Notes: a model not told the origin generated them from the letters alone. DNA of 64,000 bases from Roseomonas haemaphysalidis (GCF_017355405.1 NZ_CP061177.1:2649001-2713000); one strand, 5' to 3'. Positions 34,328-44,010 are shown, counted from the stretch's first letter. Translations and numbers: made by a program.

Positions 34328-36613
34328 TTGAAACCGGGCGCCGGGCCGAGTTTTGACCCGGCGCCGCGCGCGCCTGACGGTTTGACCGCGCCTGTCGCCC
34401 CCCCCCATGCCGAAACGCCGGGCACCGAACTTGCCCGGCGCGTTGCCGCCTACGACCCCCGCGCCGATGTTGCCCTGCTGGAAGCCGCCTACGACCTGGC
34501 AGCCACGGCCCATGCCAGCCAGGCGCGCGAGAACGGCGACCCCTACATCACGCATCCGCTGGCCGTGGCCGGCATCCTGGCCGGCTACCGGCTGGACACG
34601 GCGACCATCGCGACCGCGTTGCTGCACGACGTGGTCGAGGATACCGGCGTTTCCCTTGCCGAGATCGAGAAGCGTTTCGGCAGCGACATCGCCAAGCTGG
34701 TGGACGGCGTCACCAAGCTGACGCGGCTGGAACTGCAGTCCGAGCGCACCAAGCAGGCCGAGAACTTCCGCAAGCTGGTGCTGGCGATGAGCGAGGACAT
34801 CCGCGTCCTCTTGGTCAAGCTCGCCGACCGGACGCACAACATGCGGACGCTGCATTTCGTGCCGAAGCCCGAAAAGCGGGCGCGCGTGGCGCGGGAAACC
34901 ATGGAGATCTACGCGCCGCTCGCTCAGCGCATCGGCATGGATGCGGTGAAGACCGAGCTGCAATCCCTCTCCTTCCGCGAATTGCAGCCGGATGCCTACC
35001 AGACCATCACCGCCCGCCTCGCCTTTCTGCGCGGCCAGGGCGCCGACCTGATCGACGACATCGCCGCCGACGTGCGGGCCAAGATGGCCGAGGCCGGCGT
35101 ACCCCTGCTGGAGGTCAACGGGCGCGAAAAGTCGCCCTATTCCATCTGGCTGAAGATGCATGAGAAGAAGGTGGAATTCGAGCAGCTCTCGGACATCATG
35201 GCCTTCCGCATCACGACGACGGACCGCACCAACTGCTATGCGGCGCTGGGCGCCATCCATTCGGCCTACCGCGTCGTTCCGGGGCGGTTCAAGGACTACA
35301 TCAGCACGCCCAAGCCCAATGGCTACCAGAGCCTGCACACCGGCGTTTCCGTGCCGGAGCGGCGCAACGCCAAGATCGAGGTGCAGATCCGCACGCCGGA
35401 AATGCACGAGGTCGCCGAATACGGCGTGGCCGCGCACTGGATGTACAAGCAGGGCCGGGCACCGGACGGCACCACCCCGCCGGCCCAGAAGCGGCGCTAT
35501 CCTTGGGTCAAGGAACTGCTGGAACTCCTTGAAACGGCGTCCGAGCCGCAGGAGTTCCTGGAACACACCAAGCTGGCCCTGCACCAGGACCAGGTGTTCT
35601 GCTTCACGCCCAAGGGGGACCTGATCGCCCTGCCCCGCGGCGCCACGCCGATCGACTTCGCCTACCAGGTGCACAGCCAGGTGGGCGACACCTGCGTTGG
35701 CGCCAAGATCAACGGCCGCATTGTCCCGCTCCGCCACCAGCTGGAAAACGGCGACCAGATCGAGATCATCACGGCGCGCGGCGGCACGCCCAACCCGGCC
35801 TGGGAACGCTTCGTCGTCACCGGCAAGGCCAAGGCGCGGATCAAACGCTTCGCCCTGGCCCGCCAGCGGTCGGAGTTCCAGGAACAGGGCCGCAGCGCCA
35901 TCGCCAAGGCCTTCCGCCAGGAAGGTCTGGATTTCAGCGAGAAGATGGTCGAGCCGGCCATCAAGGCGTTCAAGCAGCCGAGCTTCGAGGATCTGTGCGT
36001 CGCCGTCGGCAACGGCAACCTGTCGCCGCGCGAGGTGCTGCACGCGGCGGTGCCGGAGCTGAAGGGTCCGCCCCGGCCGCATGAGAACCTTCCCCTTACC
36101 CGGGCGCGCGGCAAGCCAGGCTCGACGGTCATGCGCACCGGCAACGAGCGGCGGCGTGACAGCGCTTCCGGCATCGTCGGACTGGTGCCGGGCATGGCAG
36201 TGCAGTTCGCCGGTTGCTGCCACCCGGTGCCAGGGGACCGCATCCTGGGGATCGTCACCACCGGCAAGGGCGTGACGATCCATAAGAACGACTGCCACAG
36301 CCTTGAATCCTTTGCTTCCACGCCGGAACGCTTCATCGACGTGGATTGGGACTACGAGGTGGGCTCGGGCAACGGCCACCTCGCCCGGCTGCAGGTGGTG
36401 ACCAGCAACGAGGGCGCGGCCATCGCCGCCATGACGGTGGCCATCGCCAAGCAGCAGGGCAAGCTGCACAACCTGCGCTTCACCCACCGCGCCGCCGATT
36501 TCGCGGAGCTCATGGTGGACCTGGAGGTCACGGACCTGCGGCACCTGTCGCAAGTCGTGGCGGCGCTGCGCACCTGCCCCGGCATTGCCCAGGTGGACCG
36601 CGCCAAGGGCTGA
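34328..36613 (+). CDS. rsh: Bifunctional (p)ppGpp synthetase/hydrolase, RelA/SpoT homologue
   Basis: The roughly 761-residue protein has HD hydrolase motifs (NGDPYITHPLAVAGILA, LLHDVVEDTG, DRTHNMRTL), so ppGpp hydrolysis looks intact. The synthetase domain has KSPYSIWLKM, QLSDIMAFRI, STPKPNGYQSLHT and IEVQIRTPEMHEVAEYGVAAHW. TGS (VFCFTPKGDLIALPRGATPIDFAY) and C-terminal ACT (LQVVTSNEGAAIAAMT) domains follow. It should both make and degrade the stringent-response alarmone. No ATG fits: a TTG at 34328 with GGGGGCG just upstream is used, 16 nt after rpoZ. The start is the only doubtful point. Confidence 0.95.
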   Translation: MKPGAGPSFDPAPRAPDGLTAPVAPPHAETPGTELARRVAAYDPRADVALLEAAYDLAATAHASQARENGDPYITHPLAVAGILAGYRLDTATIATALLHDVVEDTGVSLAEIEKRFGSDIAKLVDGVTKLTRLELQSERTKQAENFRKLVLAMSEDIRVLLVKLADRTHNMRTLHFVPKPEKRARVARETMEIYAPLAQRIGMDAVKTELQSLSFRELQPDAYQTITARLAFLRGQGADLIDDIAADVRAKMAEAGVPLLEVNGREKSPYSIWLKMHEKKVEFEQLSDIMAFRITTTDRTNCYAALGAIHSAYRVVPGRFKDYISTPKPNGYQSLHTGVSVPERRNAKIEVQIRTPEMHEVAEYGVAAHWMYKQGRAPDGTTPPAQKRRYPWVKELLELLETASEPQEFLEHTKLALHQDQVFCFTPKGDLIALPRGATPIDFAYQVHSQVGDTCVGAKINGRIVPLRHQLENGDQIEIITARGGTPNPAWERFVVTGKAKARIKRFALARQRSEFQEQGRSAIAKAFRQEGLDFSEKMVEPAIKAFKQPSFEDLCVAVGNGNLSPREVLHAAVPELKGPPRPHENLPLTRARGKPGSTVMRTGNERRRDSASGIVGLVPGMAVQFAGCCHPVPGDRILGIVTTGKGVTIHKNDCHSLESFASTPERFIDVDWDYEVGSGNGHLARLQVVTSNEGAAIAAMTVAIAKQQGKLHNLRFTHRAADFAELMVDLEVTDLRHLSQVVAALRTCPGIAQVDRAKG

Positions 36614-36628
36614 GGCTATGCCCGGGGC

Positions 36629-37039
36629 ATGATCATCGGCCTCGGCAACGACATCTGCGACATCCGGCGTATCGAGCGCGCCCTTGCCCGCCACGGCGAC
36701 CGCTTTATCGAGCGCGTGTTCACGCCGCTGGAGCGCCGCAAGGCGGAAAGCCGCACGGAAAAGCTGCGCGCCGGCACCTATGCCAAGCGCTTCGCGGCCA
36801 AGGAGGCCGCGGCCAAGGCGCTCGGCACCGGCTTCCGGCAGGGCGTGTTCTGGCGCGACCTGGGCGTGGTGAACCTGTCTTCGGGCCAGCCCTCCCTGCG
36901 GCTGACCGGCGGCGCCGCCAAGCGGCTGGATGCCATCACCCCCGTGGGCTTCGGCGCGCAGATCAGCCTGACGATGACGGACGAATACCCTTATGCCCAG
37001 GCCATCGTCATCATCGCGGCAGTGAAGCTAGTCGCCTAG
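36629..37039 (+). CDS. acpS: Holo-[acyl-carrier-protein] synthase
   Basis: The 136-residue protein has the AcpS motifs [16 protein letters not shown] and [16 protein letters not shown], which hold the Mg-binding Asp and Glu and the CoA-binding residues. It transfers phosphopantetheine from CoA to apo-ACP for fatty acid synthesis. It is 15 nt downstream of rsh, in the usual alphaproteobacterial order. In many relatives lepB comes soon after; here a 7-kb segment intervenes. Its 3' end overlaps yraN on the other strand by 12 nt. Confidence 0.96.
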   Translation: MIIGLGNDICDIRRIERALARHGDRFIERVFTPLERRKAESRTEKLRAGTYAKRFAAKEAAAKALGTGFRQGVFWRDLGVVNLSSGQPSLRLTGGAAKRLDAITPVGFGAQISLTMTDEYPYAQAIVIIAAVKLVA

Positions 37040-37417
37040 GCGGAAGGCATCCGCGATCCGTCGCATGCCGCCCTGCGCGTCGGTCAGCATCACGTCGAAG
37101 CGGATGCCATGCTCGCCATGGCCGGGGTGGGAAGCGAGCCAGATCTCGGCGGCCGCCATCAGCCGGTGCCGCTGCCGTGCCCCAAGGGCGTAAGCCGCGT
37201 CCACCAGCGTCGCGCGGGCCTTCACCTCGATAAAGGCCAGCACGCCCTGCCGCTCGGCCACCAGGTCGATCTCCCCCGCGGCGGTGCGGGCCCTGTGATC
37301 CAGCACCCGCCACCCTTCCTCCACCAGGCGCTCGGCCACGCGCAGTTCGGCGCTGCGGCCGCGGGCCTCCGCCGCGGCGCGCAGCAGGGGATCGGGGGGT
37401 GCGGCCATGTTCGCCAT
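37028..37417 (-). CDS. yraN: UPF0102/YraN endonuclease-like protein
   Basis: This protein of about 129 residues has the UPF0102 core: [47 protein letters not shown] (the PD-(D/E)XK-like GEIDLV...FIEVK site) and FDVMLTD. Members are small nuclease-fold proteins of unclear function. Several ATGs (37444, 37429, 37417, 37408) are possible; 37417 is a compromise. It overlaps the acpS 3' end and is divergent from the penicillin acylase gene. Confidence 0.88.
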   Translation of the reverse strand: MANMAAPPDPLLRAAAEARGRSAELRVAERLVEEGWRVLDHRARTAAGEIDLVAERQGVLAFIEVKARATLVDAAYALGARQRHRLMAAAEIWLASHPGHGEHGIRFDVMLTDAQGGMRRIADAFRLGD

Positions 37418-37484
37418 GGTCGGTTGCATGGCCGCGCGATGCAAGCATCTGGTCGGCGCCGCCCGGGCATCCTACACGGACGGC

Positions 37485-39881
37485 ATGCAAAGCCGTCCGG
37501 GCCGCCTCAGGCGCTTCTTTCTGCGGGGCGTCATCGCCGTCCTGATCCTCGCGCTGCTGACGGTGGTTGCCGTCGGCGGGCTGCTGTGGGGCACGCTGCC
37601 GCCGCAATCGGGCCGCTTCGCCCTGGCGGGATTGTCCGTGCCGGTGGACATCGTGCAGGACGAATACGGCATCCCCCGCATCAGTGCCGCCAACGAGCTG
37701 GATGCGGCCGAGGCGCTCGGGTGGCTGCATGCCCGGGACCGCATGTTCCAGCTGGAAGCGCTGCGGCGCGGCGCTTCGGGGCGTTTGTCGGAGCTGACCG
37801 GCCCGGCCGCGCTGCGGCTGGACCGGTTCAGCCGCACGCTCGGCTTGGCGCAAAGCGCACGGGCGGATTACGGCGCCCTGCCGGCCGATACCCGTGCCAT
37901 GCTGGATGCCTATGCCCGTGGGGTGAATGGCTGGCTGCAGACGCGCGGCCGGCTGGCGGCACCGGAATTCATCGCCCTCGGCGCCCCGGAACCCTGGGAG
38001 CCATGGCAAAGCCTCTTGTGGGCCAAGGTCATGGGCCTTTGGTTGTCCGGCAACTGGCGCCTGGAACTGGAACGTGCCCGGCTGGCTGGCATCCTGACGC
38101 CGGAACGGCTCGCGGAACTCTGGCCGGCGGATGAAAGCCCCGGGCGGCCTGACCTAGCCGGGCTGCCGGATGCCGCCCATCTGGCGCGGCTGGCGGCCGC
38201 CGTGCCAACATTCCCGGTCGATGCCCCGCTGCCGAGCACGGCATCCAACGCCTGGGCCGTGGCGGCGGAACGCTCCACCACCGGGCAGCCCCTGCTGGCG
38301 TCGGACCCCCATCTTGGCTTCCAGGCACCGATCCTGTGGTACCTCGCCCGCATCGAGATCGCGGCGATGCCGGGCCAGCCGGCGCGGATGCTGGCGGGCG
38401 CCACCTCGCCTGGCGTCCCCTTCGTGGTGATCGGCCGCAACGACCGGGTAGCCTGGGGCTTCACCACGACCCATTCCGACACCCAGGACGTGTTCATCGA
38501 GCGGCTGGCAGGCCCCGACGCGTACCAGACCCCCGATGGTCCCCGTCCCTTCACATCCCGCCAGGAACGCATCGGCATCCGGGGGCAGGACGCTGAAGTG
38601 CTGACGGTGCGCGAAACCCGCCACGGGCCGGTCGTGAGCGACCTCGACGCAACGCCCCCGGGCGACACCGTGCTGGCGGTCCAGATGGCCAACCTCGCTC
38701 CTGGCGACACGGCCGCGGCGGGCCTGCACGCCCTGAACCGCGCCACCTCGCTGGGCAGCGCGCGCGCCGCTGCGGCGCTGATCACCGCGCCCGCGCAGAA
38801 CCTGATGGTGGCGGCGCGGGACGGCGGCATCGGCATGTTTCTCACCGGGCGCACCCCGGTGCGCCGTGCCGGCGACGGTACCCTCCCCGCGCCGGGCTGG
38901 GACGGCAGCCATGACTGGACCGGCTGGATTCCGTTCGACGCCATGCCGCATGTGGAGAACCCGCCGGGTGGTGTGCTGGCCAATGCCAACAACCGCGTGC
39001 AGCGGGCCGGCGCCGAGCCCTATCTGGGCCGTGACTGGTTTGGCGACTGGCGCTTCCGTCGCATTCTCGACCTGCTCGGCCAGCGGCGGCATCACGCGCC
39101 GGATGACCTGGCCGCCATGCAGCGCGATACGGTCAGCTTGTTCGCGCGGGACATGCTGCCGGTGCTGCGCGCCATTCCCCGCCCGCCCGGCGCCGCCGGG
39201 GCCGCGCGCGACCTGCTGCTGGGCTGGGACGGGGACATGCTTGCCTCCGCCCCGCAGCCGCTGATCTTCAATGCCTGGTGGCGGGTGGCGGCCGACATGG
39301 CGCTGGCGATGGGCGGTGTGCCCGAGGGAGCCTGGCGGGCAACGCCGGAATTCCTGCGCTTCGTGCTGGCCCGCGATGGGGCGGGTGCCCACTGGTGCCG
39401 CCCTGCCGACGAAGCCGGGCCCGCCCCGCAAGCCTGCGACGCCCTGGTGGCCCGCGCGCTGGAGCAAGCGGTGGCGACCCTGTCCGAGCAGTTCGGACCG
39501 GATATCGCGGCATGGCGGTGGGGAACCGCGCATGTGGCGCGCTTCGAGCACCCCCTGCTGCGCCTGATCCCGTTGCTGCGGGACTGGACGCGGATCGGCG
39601 GCCCAACCGGCGGTGACGATCAGACGATCAGCCGTGGTGGCATGGGCGGCGGCGATTTCGCGCATGTGCAGGGTGCCGGACTGCGCGCGGTATTCGACCT
39701 GGCCACACCGGACGGGGTGGCGGCCATCATCGGCACCGGGCAATCCGGCCATCCACTGTCCACCCACTGGGCCGACCAGAACCCCATCTGGGGTGGCCAG
39801 GCCCCGGACGGCGCCTTGCTGCTTCCGCTGGCGCCAGTTCCCGCCCAGAGCGGCGGGCTGCTGCGCCTGGAGCCTGGATAA
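37485..39881 (+). CDS. Penicillin acylase-family (Ntn) amidase
   Basis: The 798-residue precursor has an N-terminal membrane/signal segment (GVIAVLILALLTVVAVGGLLWG). The alpha chain has VDIVQDEYGIPRISA and LGWLHARDRMFQLEALRRGASGRLSE, followed by the processing site and catalytic Ser at about 254 (STASNAWAVAAERS). The beta chain has LASDPHLGFQAPILWY and HSDTQDVFIERL. Such enzymes self-cleave and hydrolyse acyl amides, including acyl-homoserine lactones and beta-lactam side chains. The natural substrate is unknown. It probably acts in the periplasm. Confidence 0.92.
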   Translation: MQSRPGRLRRFFLRGVIAVLILALLTVVAVGGLLWGTLPPQSGRFALAGLSVPVDIVQDEYGIPRISAANELDAAEALGWLHARDRMFQLEALRRGASGRLSELTGPAALRLDRFSRTLGLAQSARADYGALPADTRAMLDAYARGVNGWLQTRGRLAAPEFIALGAPEPWEPWQSLLWAKVMGLWLSGNWRLELERARLAGILTPERLAELWPADESPGRPDLAGLPDAAHLARLAAAVPTFPVDAPLPSTASNAWAVAAERSTTGQPLLASDPHLGFQAPILWYLARIEIAAMPGQPARMLAGATSPGVPFVVIGRNDRVAWGFTTTHSDTQDVFIERLAGPDAYQTPDGPRPFTSRQERIGIRGQDAEVLTVRETRHGPVVSDLDATPPGDTVLAVQMANLAPGDTAAAGLHALNRATSLGSARAAAALITAPAQNLMVAARDGGIGMFLTGRTPVRRAGDGTLPAPGWDGSHDWTGWIPFDAMPHVENPPGGVLANANNRVQRAGAEPYLGRDWFGDWRFRRILDLLGQRRHHAPDDLAAMQRDTVSLFARDMLPVLRAIPRPPGAAGAARDLLLGWDGDMLASAPQPLIFNAWWRVAADMALAMGGVPEGAWRATPEFLRFVLARDGAGAHWCRPADEAGPAPQACDALVARALEQAVATLSEQFGPDIAAWRWGTAHVARFEHPLLRLIPLLRDWTRIGGPTGGDDQTISRGGMGGGDFAHVQGAGLRAVFDLATPDGVAAIIGTGQSGHPLSTHWADQNPIWGGQAPDGALLLPLAPVPAQSGGLLRLEPG

Positions 39882-39947
39882 GCCCGCAAAAGTCCTATCC
39901 TGGGCATTGCGCCGGCCCTGCGGTGCGGGGAAAGTGGCGGGGCAACC

Positions 39948-40694
39948 ATGCTCCACCGCACCACGCGCCGTCCGCAGTTCTTCTACACCACCGCGCCGAT
40001 GCCCTGCCCTTACCTGGCAGGCCGGACGGAACGGAAGATCGTGACCGAGCTGACCGGCGCGGATTCAGAGGTGCTGCATGACCGCCTGTCGCGCGCGGGG
40101 TTCCGCCGCAGCCACAACATCGCCTATTCGCCCGTGTGCTCGGGATGCCGGGCCTGCATTCCCATTCGCATCGTCGCGGCCGGCTTCCAGCCGGACCGCA
40201 CGCAGCGGCGGGTGGAGCGGGCGAATGCCGACCTGACGATGCAGGAAGCCGGCGCCCGAGCGACGGCCGAGCAATTTAACCTGTTCCAGCGCTACCAGCA
40301 GGCCCGCCACAACGACGGCGACATGGCGTCGATGGGCTTCTACGACTACCGGGCCATGATCGAGGACACGCCGATCACCACCCATGTGGTGGAGTTCCGC
40401 GATGCCGAAGGGCGCCTGGTCGCCGCGTGCCTGACGGACCAGCTGAGCGATGGCCTGTCCGCCGTTTATTCCTTTTACGACCCAGAGCTTGAGCGCCGTT
40501 CGCTTGGCACCTTCGCCGTGATCTGGCTGGTGCGGCGCGCCCAGCAGCTGGGCCTGCCTTACGCCTACCTGGGCTACTGGGTGCCGCAAAGCCGCAAGAT
40601 GGCCTACAAGGCGCGGTTCCAGCCCAGCGAGATCCTGATGGGCGGCCAATGGCGGCCGATGCTGGCGACCGACGCGGGTCAGTCCCTCGAATAA
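39948..40694 (+). CDS. bpt: Aspartate/glutamate leucyltransferase
   Basis: The 248-residue protein has the family pattern PCPYLAGRTERKI, YSPVCSGCRACIPIRI and DMASMGFYDYRAMIEDTP, together with the GCN5-like C-terminal region (SAVYSFYDPELERRSLGTFAVIWLVRRA, YLGYWVPQSRKMAYKARFQP). It transfers Leu from tRNA to proteins with N-terminal Asp or Glu, marking them for ClpSAP degradation. The eukaryote-type arginyl activity cannot be fully excluded. Its 3' end overlaps epmA on the other strand by 16 nt. Confidence 0.95.
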   Translation: MLHRTTRRPQFFYTTAPMPCPYLAGRTERKIVTELTGADSEVLHDRLSRAGFRRSHNIAYSPVCSGCRACIPIRIVAAGFQPDRTQRRVERANADLTMQEAGARATAEQFNLFQRYQQARHNDGDMASMGFYDYRAMIEDTPITTHVVEFRDAEGRLVAACLTDQLSDGLSAVYSFYDPELERRSLGTFAVIWLVRRAQQLGLPYAYLGYWVPQSRKMAYKARFQPSEILMGGQWRPMLATDAGQSLE

Positions 40695-41740
40695 GGCCAG
40701 CGGCCGAGCCACAACGTGTCCTCGATGCTATCGGTGCCGGCGGCGAGCATCGCCAGCCGGTCGAAGCCCATGGCGATGCCGGCGGTGGCCGGCATGCCGT
40801 GGCGCAGGGCGTCCAGGAAGTCCTCGTCCACCGGCCAGCCCTCGCCATACAGCCGCTCGCGTTCCCGGACATCATGGGCGAAGCGCTCTGCCTGCTCAGC
40901 GGCATCGGTCAGTTCGTCGAAGGCATTGGCCAGCTCCAGCCCGGCCACGAACAATTCGAAGCGCAGCGCCACGCGGGGGTCGGCCGGATCACGCCGCGCC
41001 AGCGCCGCCTGGGGCGCGGGCCAGTGCGTCAGGAACGTCGGCCGCGCCTGGCCCAGCCGCGGCTCGATCCTTTCAAGCAACAGGCGGAAGAACAGGTCCT
41101 CCCAACCTTCCTCGCCCCGCGGCGGAAGGCCCGCCCGCATGGCCGCCTCGCGCAGCGCCGCCGCATCGCCCGCCCCGGCTGCATCGACCGTGGCGAGGAT
41201 GTCGATGCCGTCGCAGTGACGGGCAAAAGCTTCGGCCACGGTCAGGCGCTCGAACGGTCCCGACAGATCGGTGGCTGTGGCGCCGTGGCGGACCCTGGCG
41301 GGCAGCACCGCCTTCAGGAAGGCTTCGGTTTCCCGCATCAGCGAGCACAGATCGGCGCCGGGCCGGTACCATTCCAGCATGGTGAACTCTGGCCCGTGCC
41401 GCGACGAGACCTCGCCGTTGCGCCACACCCGGGCAAGTTCAAAGACCGGCCCAGCGCCGCCGGCCAGCAGGCGCTTGATGGCCAGCTCGGGGGAGGTCCG
41501 CAGCCACAGCGGCTGGTCAGCCCCGCCCAGCAGTGGCCGGAACGCGGTACGGAAGGCCGCGAGGTGCACTTCCATTCCGGGCGCCGGGACCAGGGCCGGT
41601 GTTTCGATCTCCGTGTACCCGCGAAGGTTGAAAAAAGAGCGGGTGGCGGCCAGCAGACGGGCCCTGGCCCGCAATGCCGGGAGGCGGGCGGCAAGGCGGC
41701 TTGGGTGCCATTCGGGCAGTGAATCCAGGGCATCGGGCAT
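40679..41740 (-). CDS. epmA: Elongation factor P beta-lysine ligase (EpmA/PoxA)
   Basis: The 353-residue protein resembles a class II lysyl-tRNA synthetase core without the anticodon domain: GYTEIETPALVPAPGMEVHL, LRTSPELAIKRLLAGG, FELARVWRNGEVSSRHGPEFTMLEWYRPG (motif 2), and ELANAFDELTD with GFDRLAML (motif 3). Such proteins attach (R)-beta-lysine to EF-P. The divergent epmB gene encodes the matching aminomutase, which supports this. The efp gene itself is not in the window. ATG 41740 fits the family start. Confidence 0.95.
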   Translation of the reverse strand: MPDALDSLPEWHPSRLAARLPALRARARLLAATRSFFNLRGYTEIETPALVPAPGMEVHLAAFRTAFRPLLGGADQPLWLRTSPELAIKRLLAGGAGPVFELARVWRNGEVSSRHGPEFTMLEWYRPGADLCSLMRETEAFLKAVLPARVRHGATATDLSGPFERLTVAEAFARHCDGIDILATVDAAGAGDAAALREAAMRAGLPPRGEEGWEDLFFRLLLERIEPRLGQARPTFLTHWPAPQAALARRDPADPRVALRFELFVAGLELANAFDELTDAAEQAERFAHDVRERERLYGEGWPVDEDFLDALRHGMPATAGIAMGFDRLAMLAAGTDSIEDTLWLGRWPYSRD

Positions 41741-41778
41741 TGCGGCGTCGGGTCTTCCAGGCGTAAGGCCGCGCGACC

Positions 41779-42837
41779 ATGCCCGACGCCCCACAGCTTT
41801 TGAAGCCGCGCACGCTGCGCGACCCCGCCGCCCTGGTCCAGGCCGGACTCGTTTCGCCAGAAGCGCAGGCAGGGTTGGAGAGGGTGGCCGAGCATTACGC
41901 CATGGCGATCACTCCCACGGTGCAGGCCCTGATCGACCGGAGCAACCCGCGCGACCCTATTGCCCTGCAGTATGTGCCAAACGCGGCAGAGCTGGTCACC
42001 TTGCCGAGCGAGCGCAGTGACCCGACCAGCGATGCACCCTTCACGCCGGTCAAAGGCGTCGTGCACCGATACCCGGACCGTGCTCTGCTCAAGCCGCTGC
42101 TCGCCTGCCCCGTATATTGCCGCTTCTGCTTCCGCCGGGAGGTGGTGGGACCGGATGGCGGGCTGCTGACGGAAGCGGAACTGGATGCAGCGTTGGACTG
42201 GTTCGCCGCGACGCCGACGGTTCGCGAAGCCATCCTCACCGGTGGCGATCCGTTGATGCTCTCGTCCCGTCGTTTGCGGCACATGATCGAACGCCTGTCT
42301 GCGGTGCCGCACCTCGATATCATCCGCCTGCATTCGCGCGTTCCAGTCGCCGCACCCGAACGCATCAATGACGATATTATAGCTGCATTATCAACGCATA
42401 AAGCAGTTTTCCTCTGCGTCCACGCCAACCATGGGCGGGAGTTCACGGCCGAGGCGGCTCAGGCATTGCGACGGCTGCGGTTGGGCGGAGTGACCTTGCT
42501 GGGCCAAAGCGTGCTGCTGCGTGGCGTGAACGATACCGCTGAAGCCCTTGAAAACCTGTTTCGCACGATGCTCACACATCAGGTGAAGCCGTATTATCTG
42601 CACCAGCTCGACCGCGCGCCCGGCACGGCCCGGTTCGAGGTGCCCATTGCGGAAGGGCGCCGGCTGCTCCGGCAGTTGCGCGGGCGGCTGACCGGGCTCG
42701 CATGGCCGACCTATGTGCTGGATCTCCCGGACGGATCGGGCAAGGCGCCGCTGGGACCCGACTTCGCCCGGCAACAGGATGATGCCTGGCTGGTCGAGGG
42801 ACCTCTGGACGGGACGACGCATCGCCACGGCGATTGA
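41779..42837 (+). CDS. epmB: Radical SAM lysine 2,3-aminomutase, EF-P modification type
   Basis: The 352-residue protein has the radical SAM cluster in CPVYCRFCFRR (Cys 110, 114, 117). It also has PVKGVVHRYPDRALLKP, ILTGGDPLMLSS, IRLHSRVPVAAPERI and KPYYLHQLDRAPGTARF, all typical of KamA/EpmB proteins. EpmB converts L-alpha-lysine to beta-lysine for attachment to EF-P by EpmA. It is divergent from epmA with a 38-nt gap, so the promoters must be shared or back-to-back. Codons around 42372-42412 are unusually AT-rich compared with the rest. Confidence 0.95.
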   Translation: MPDAPQLLKPRTLRDPAALVQAGLVSPEAQAGLERVAEHYAMAITPTVQALIDRSNPRDPIALQYVPNAAELVTLPSERSDPTSDAPFTPVKGVVHRYPDRALLKPLLACPVYCRFCFRREVVGPDGGLLTEAELDAALDWFAATPTVREAILTGGDPLMLSSRRLRHMIERLSAVPHLDIIRLHSRVPVAAPERINDDIIAALSTHKAVFLCVHANHGREFTAEAAQALRRLRLGGVTLLGQSVLLRGVNDTAEALENLFRTMLTHQVKPYYLHQLDRAPGTARFEVPIAEGRRLLRQLRGRLTGLAWPTYVLDLPDGSGKAPLGPDFARQQDDAWLVEGPLDGTTHRHGD

Positions 42838-42891
42838 AGTCCGAAACCAAGGCGGCCTTCCCGCAGGCCACGCATCGGCTAACCTGGGGTC

Positions 42892-43920
42892 ATGGCACTT
42901 TCCTTGTCGATCCTGGATCAATCCACCGTCGTGTCCGGGCGAGACCCGGCCGACGCCATCCGGGAAACGCTGGAGCTGGCACGGCTGGCGGACCAGCTGG
43001 GCTACGCGCGTTACTGGCTTGCCGAGCACCACAGCAGCGCCAGCCACGCGGGCACGGCCCCCGAAGTGTTGATGGCCGCCATCGCGGCGACCACGCGGCG
43101 CATCCGCCTTGGCTCGGCTGGGGTGATGCTGCCGCATTACGCGGCGCTCAAGGTCGCGGAGCAGTTCCGTGTGCTGGAAGCCATCGCGCCGGGCCGCATC
43201 GACCTTGGCGTCGGTCGCGCGCCCGGCAGCGACGGGCGGACTGCCTTTGCGTTGAACCCGGCGGCCTATCAGCAGACGGGCGACGAGTTCCCCCGGCAGG
43301 TGCAGGATCTGATCGGCTGGCTCGGCGAAGGGCTGCCCGTGGACCACCCGTTCCGGAGCGTCGAGGCACAGCCGGCGGGCCCGACGGCGCCGCAGGTCTG
43401 GATGCTGGGCAGTTCCGACTACGGCGCGCGGCTCGCCGCCATCCTGGGGCTGCCATACTGCTTCGCGGCCTTTATCACCGATGGGCGTGGCACCGCCGGG
43501 GCGCTGGCCCTGTACCGCCAGCACTTCCGCGTGCTGCCGGGCCGCCTGGCGGCGCCGCAGGCAGCGATCGCAGTCTTCGCCCTGTGCGCCGACACGGAAG
43601 CGGAAGCCCACCGGCTGTACCGCTCCCGCGAGGTCTGGAAGCTGTCCCGCGACCGCGGGATTTATGCACCGCTGCCCAGCGTGGCCGAGGCGGAAGCCTA
43701 TCCGCTGTCGGATGCCGAGCGGACCCGGCTGGACCAGGCCCGGCCCCGCGCCATGGTGGGCACGCCGGAGCAGCTCCGCGACAGGCTGCTGGCCTTGGCC
43801 GGCGAGGTCGGCGCCCAGGAAATCGCGCTGCTGTGCCCGATGCACGATGCCGCCGCGCGCCGTCGCTCGATCACCCTCCTGGCGGAGGCCTTCGGCTTGG
43901 CCCATGCGCCGGTTTCTTGA
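42892..43920 (+). CDS. Luciferase-like monooxygenase (LLM) family flavin-dependent oxidoreductase
   Basis: The 342-residue TIM-barrel protein has LSILDQSTVVSGRDPADAI, YARYWLAEHHSSASHAGTAPEVLMAAIAA, IRLGSAGVMLPHYAALKVAEQFR and LGVGRAPGSDG. These are typical of the YhbW/MsnO8-like subgroup of FMN- or F420-dependent monooxygenases. The substrate is unknown. It follows epmB by 54 nt on the same strand but has no obvious functional link. Confidence 0.92.
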   Translation: MALSLSILDQSTVVSGRDPADAIRETLELARLADQLGYARYWLAEHHSSASHAGTAPEVLMAAIAATTRRIRLGSAGVMLPHYAALKVAEQFRVLEAIAPGRIDLGVGRAPGSDGRTAFALNPAAYQQTGDEFPRQVQDLIGWLGEGLPVDHPFRSVEAQPAGPTAPQVWMLGSSDYGARLAAILGLPYCFAAFITDGRGTAGALALYRQHFRVLPGRLAAPQAAIAVFALCADTEAEAHRLYRSREVWKLSRDRGIYAPLPSVAEAEAYPLSDAERTRLDQARPRAMVGTPEQLRDRLLALAGEVGAQEIALLCPMHDAAARRRSITLLAEAFGLAHAPVS

Positions 43921-44010
43921 CATTTCGCTCCGCAGCGCGCTCTACCCCGCACATCGTGGTCGCAGCGGCTGTCGCGGCAGACCGAAGCGGGGCCTGGCGC
44001 TATCCCTGAC

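Noticed and set aside
34208..36694. An open frame of 828 codons antisense to rsh
   Set aside because: It is the reverse shadow of a conserved gene in GC-rich DNA; its composition is His/Gln/Arg-rich with no family similarity.
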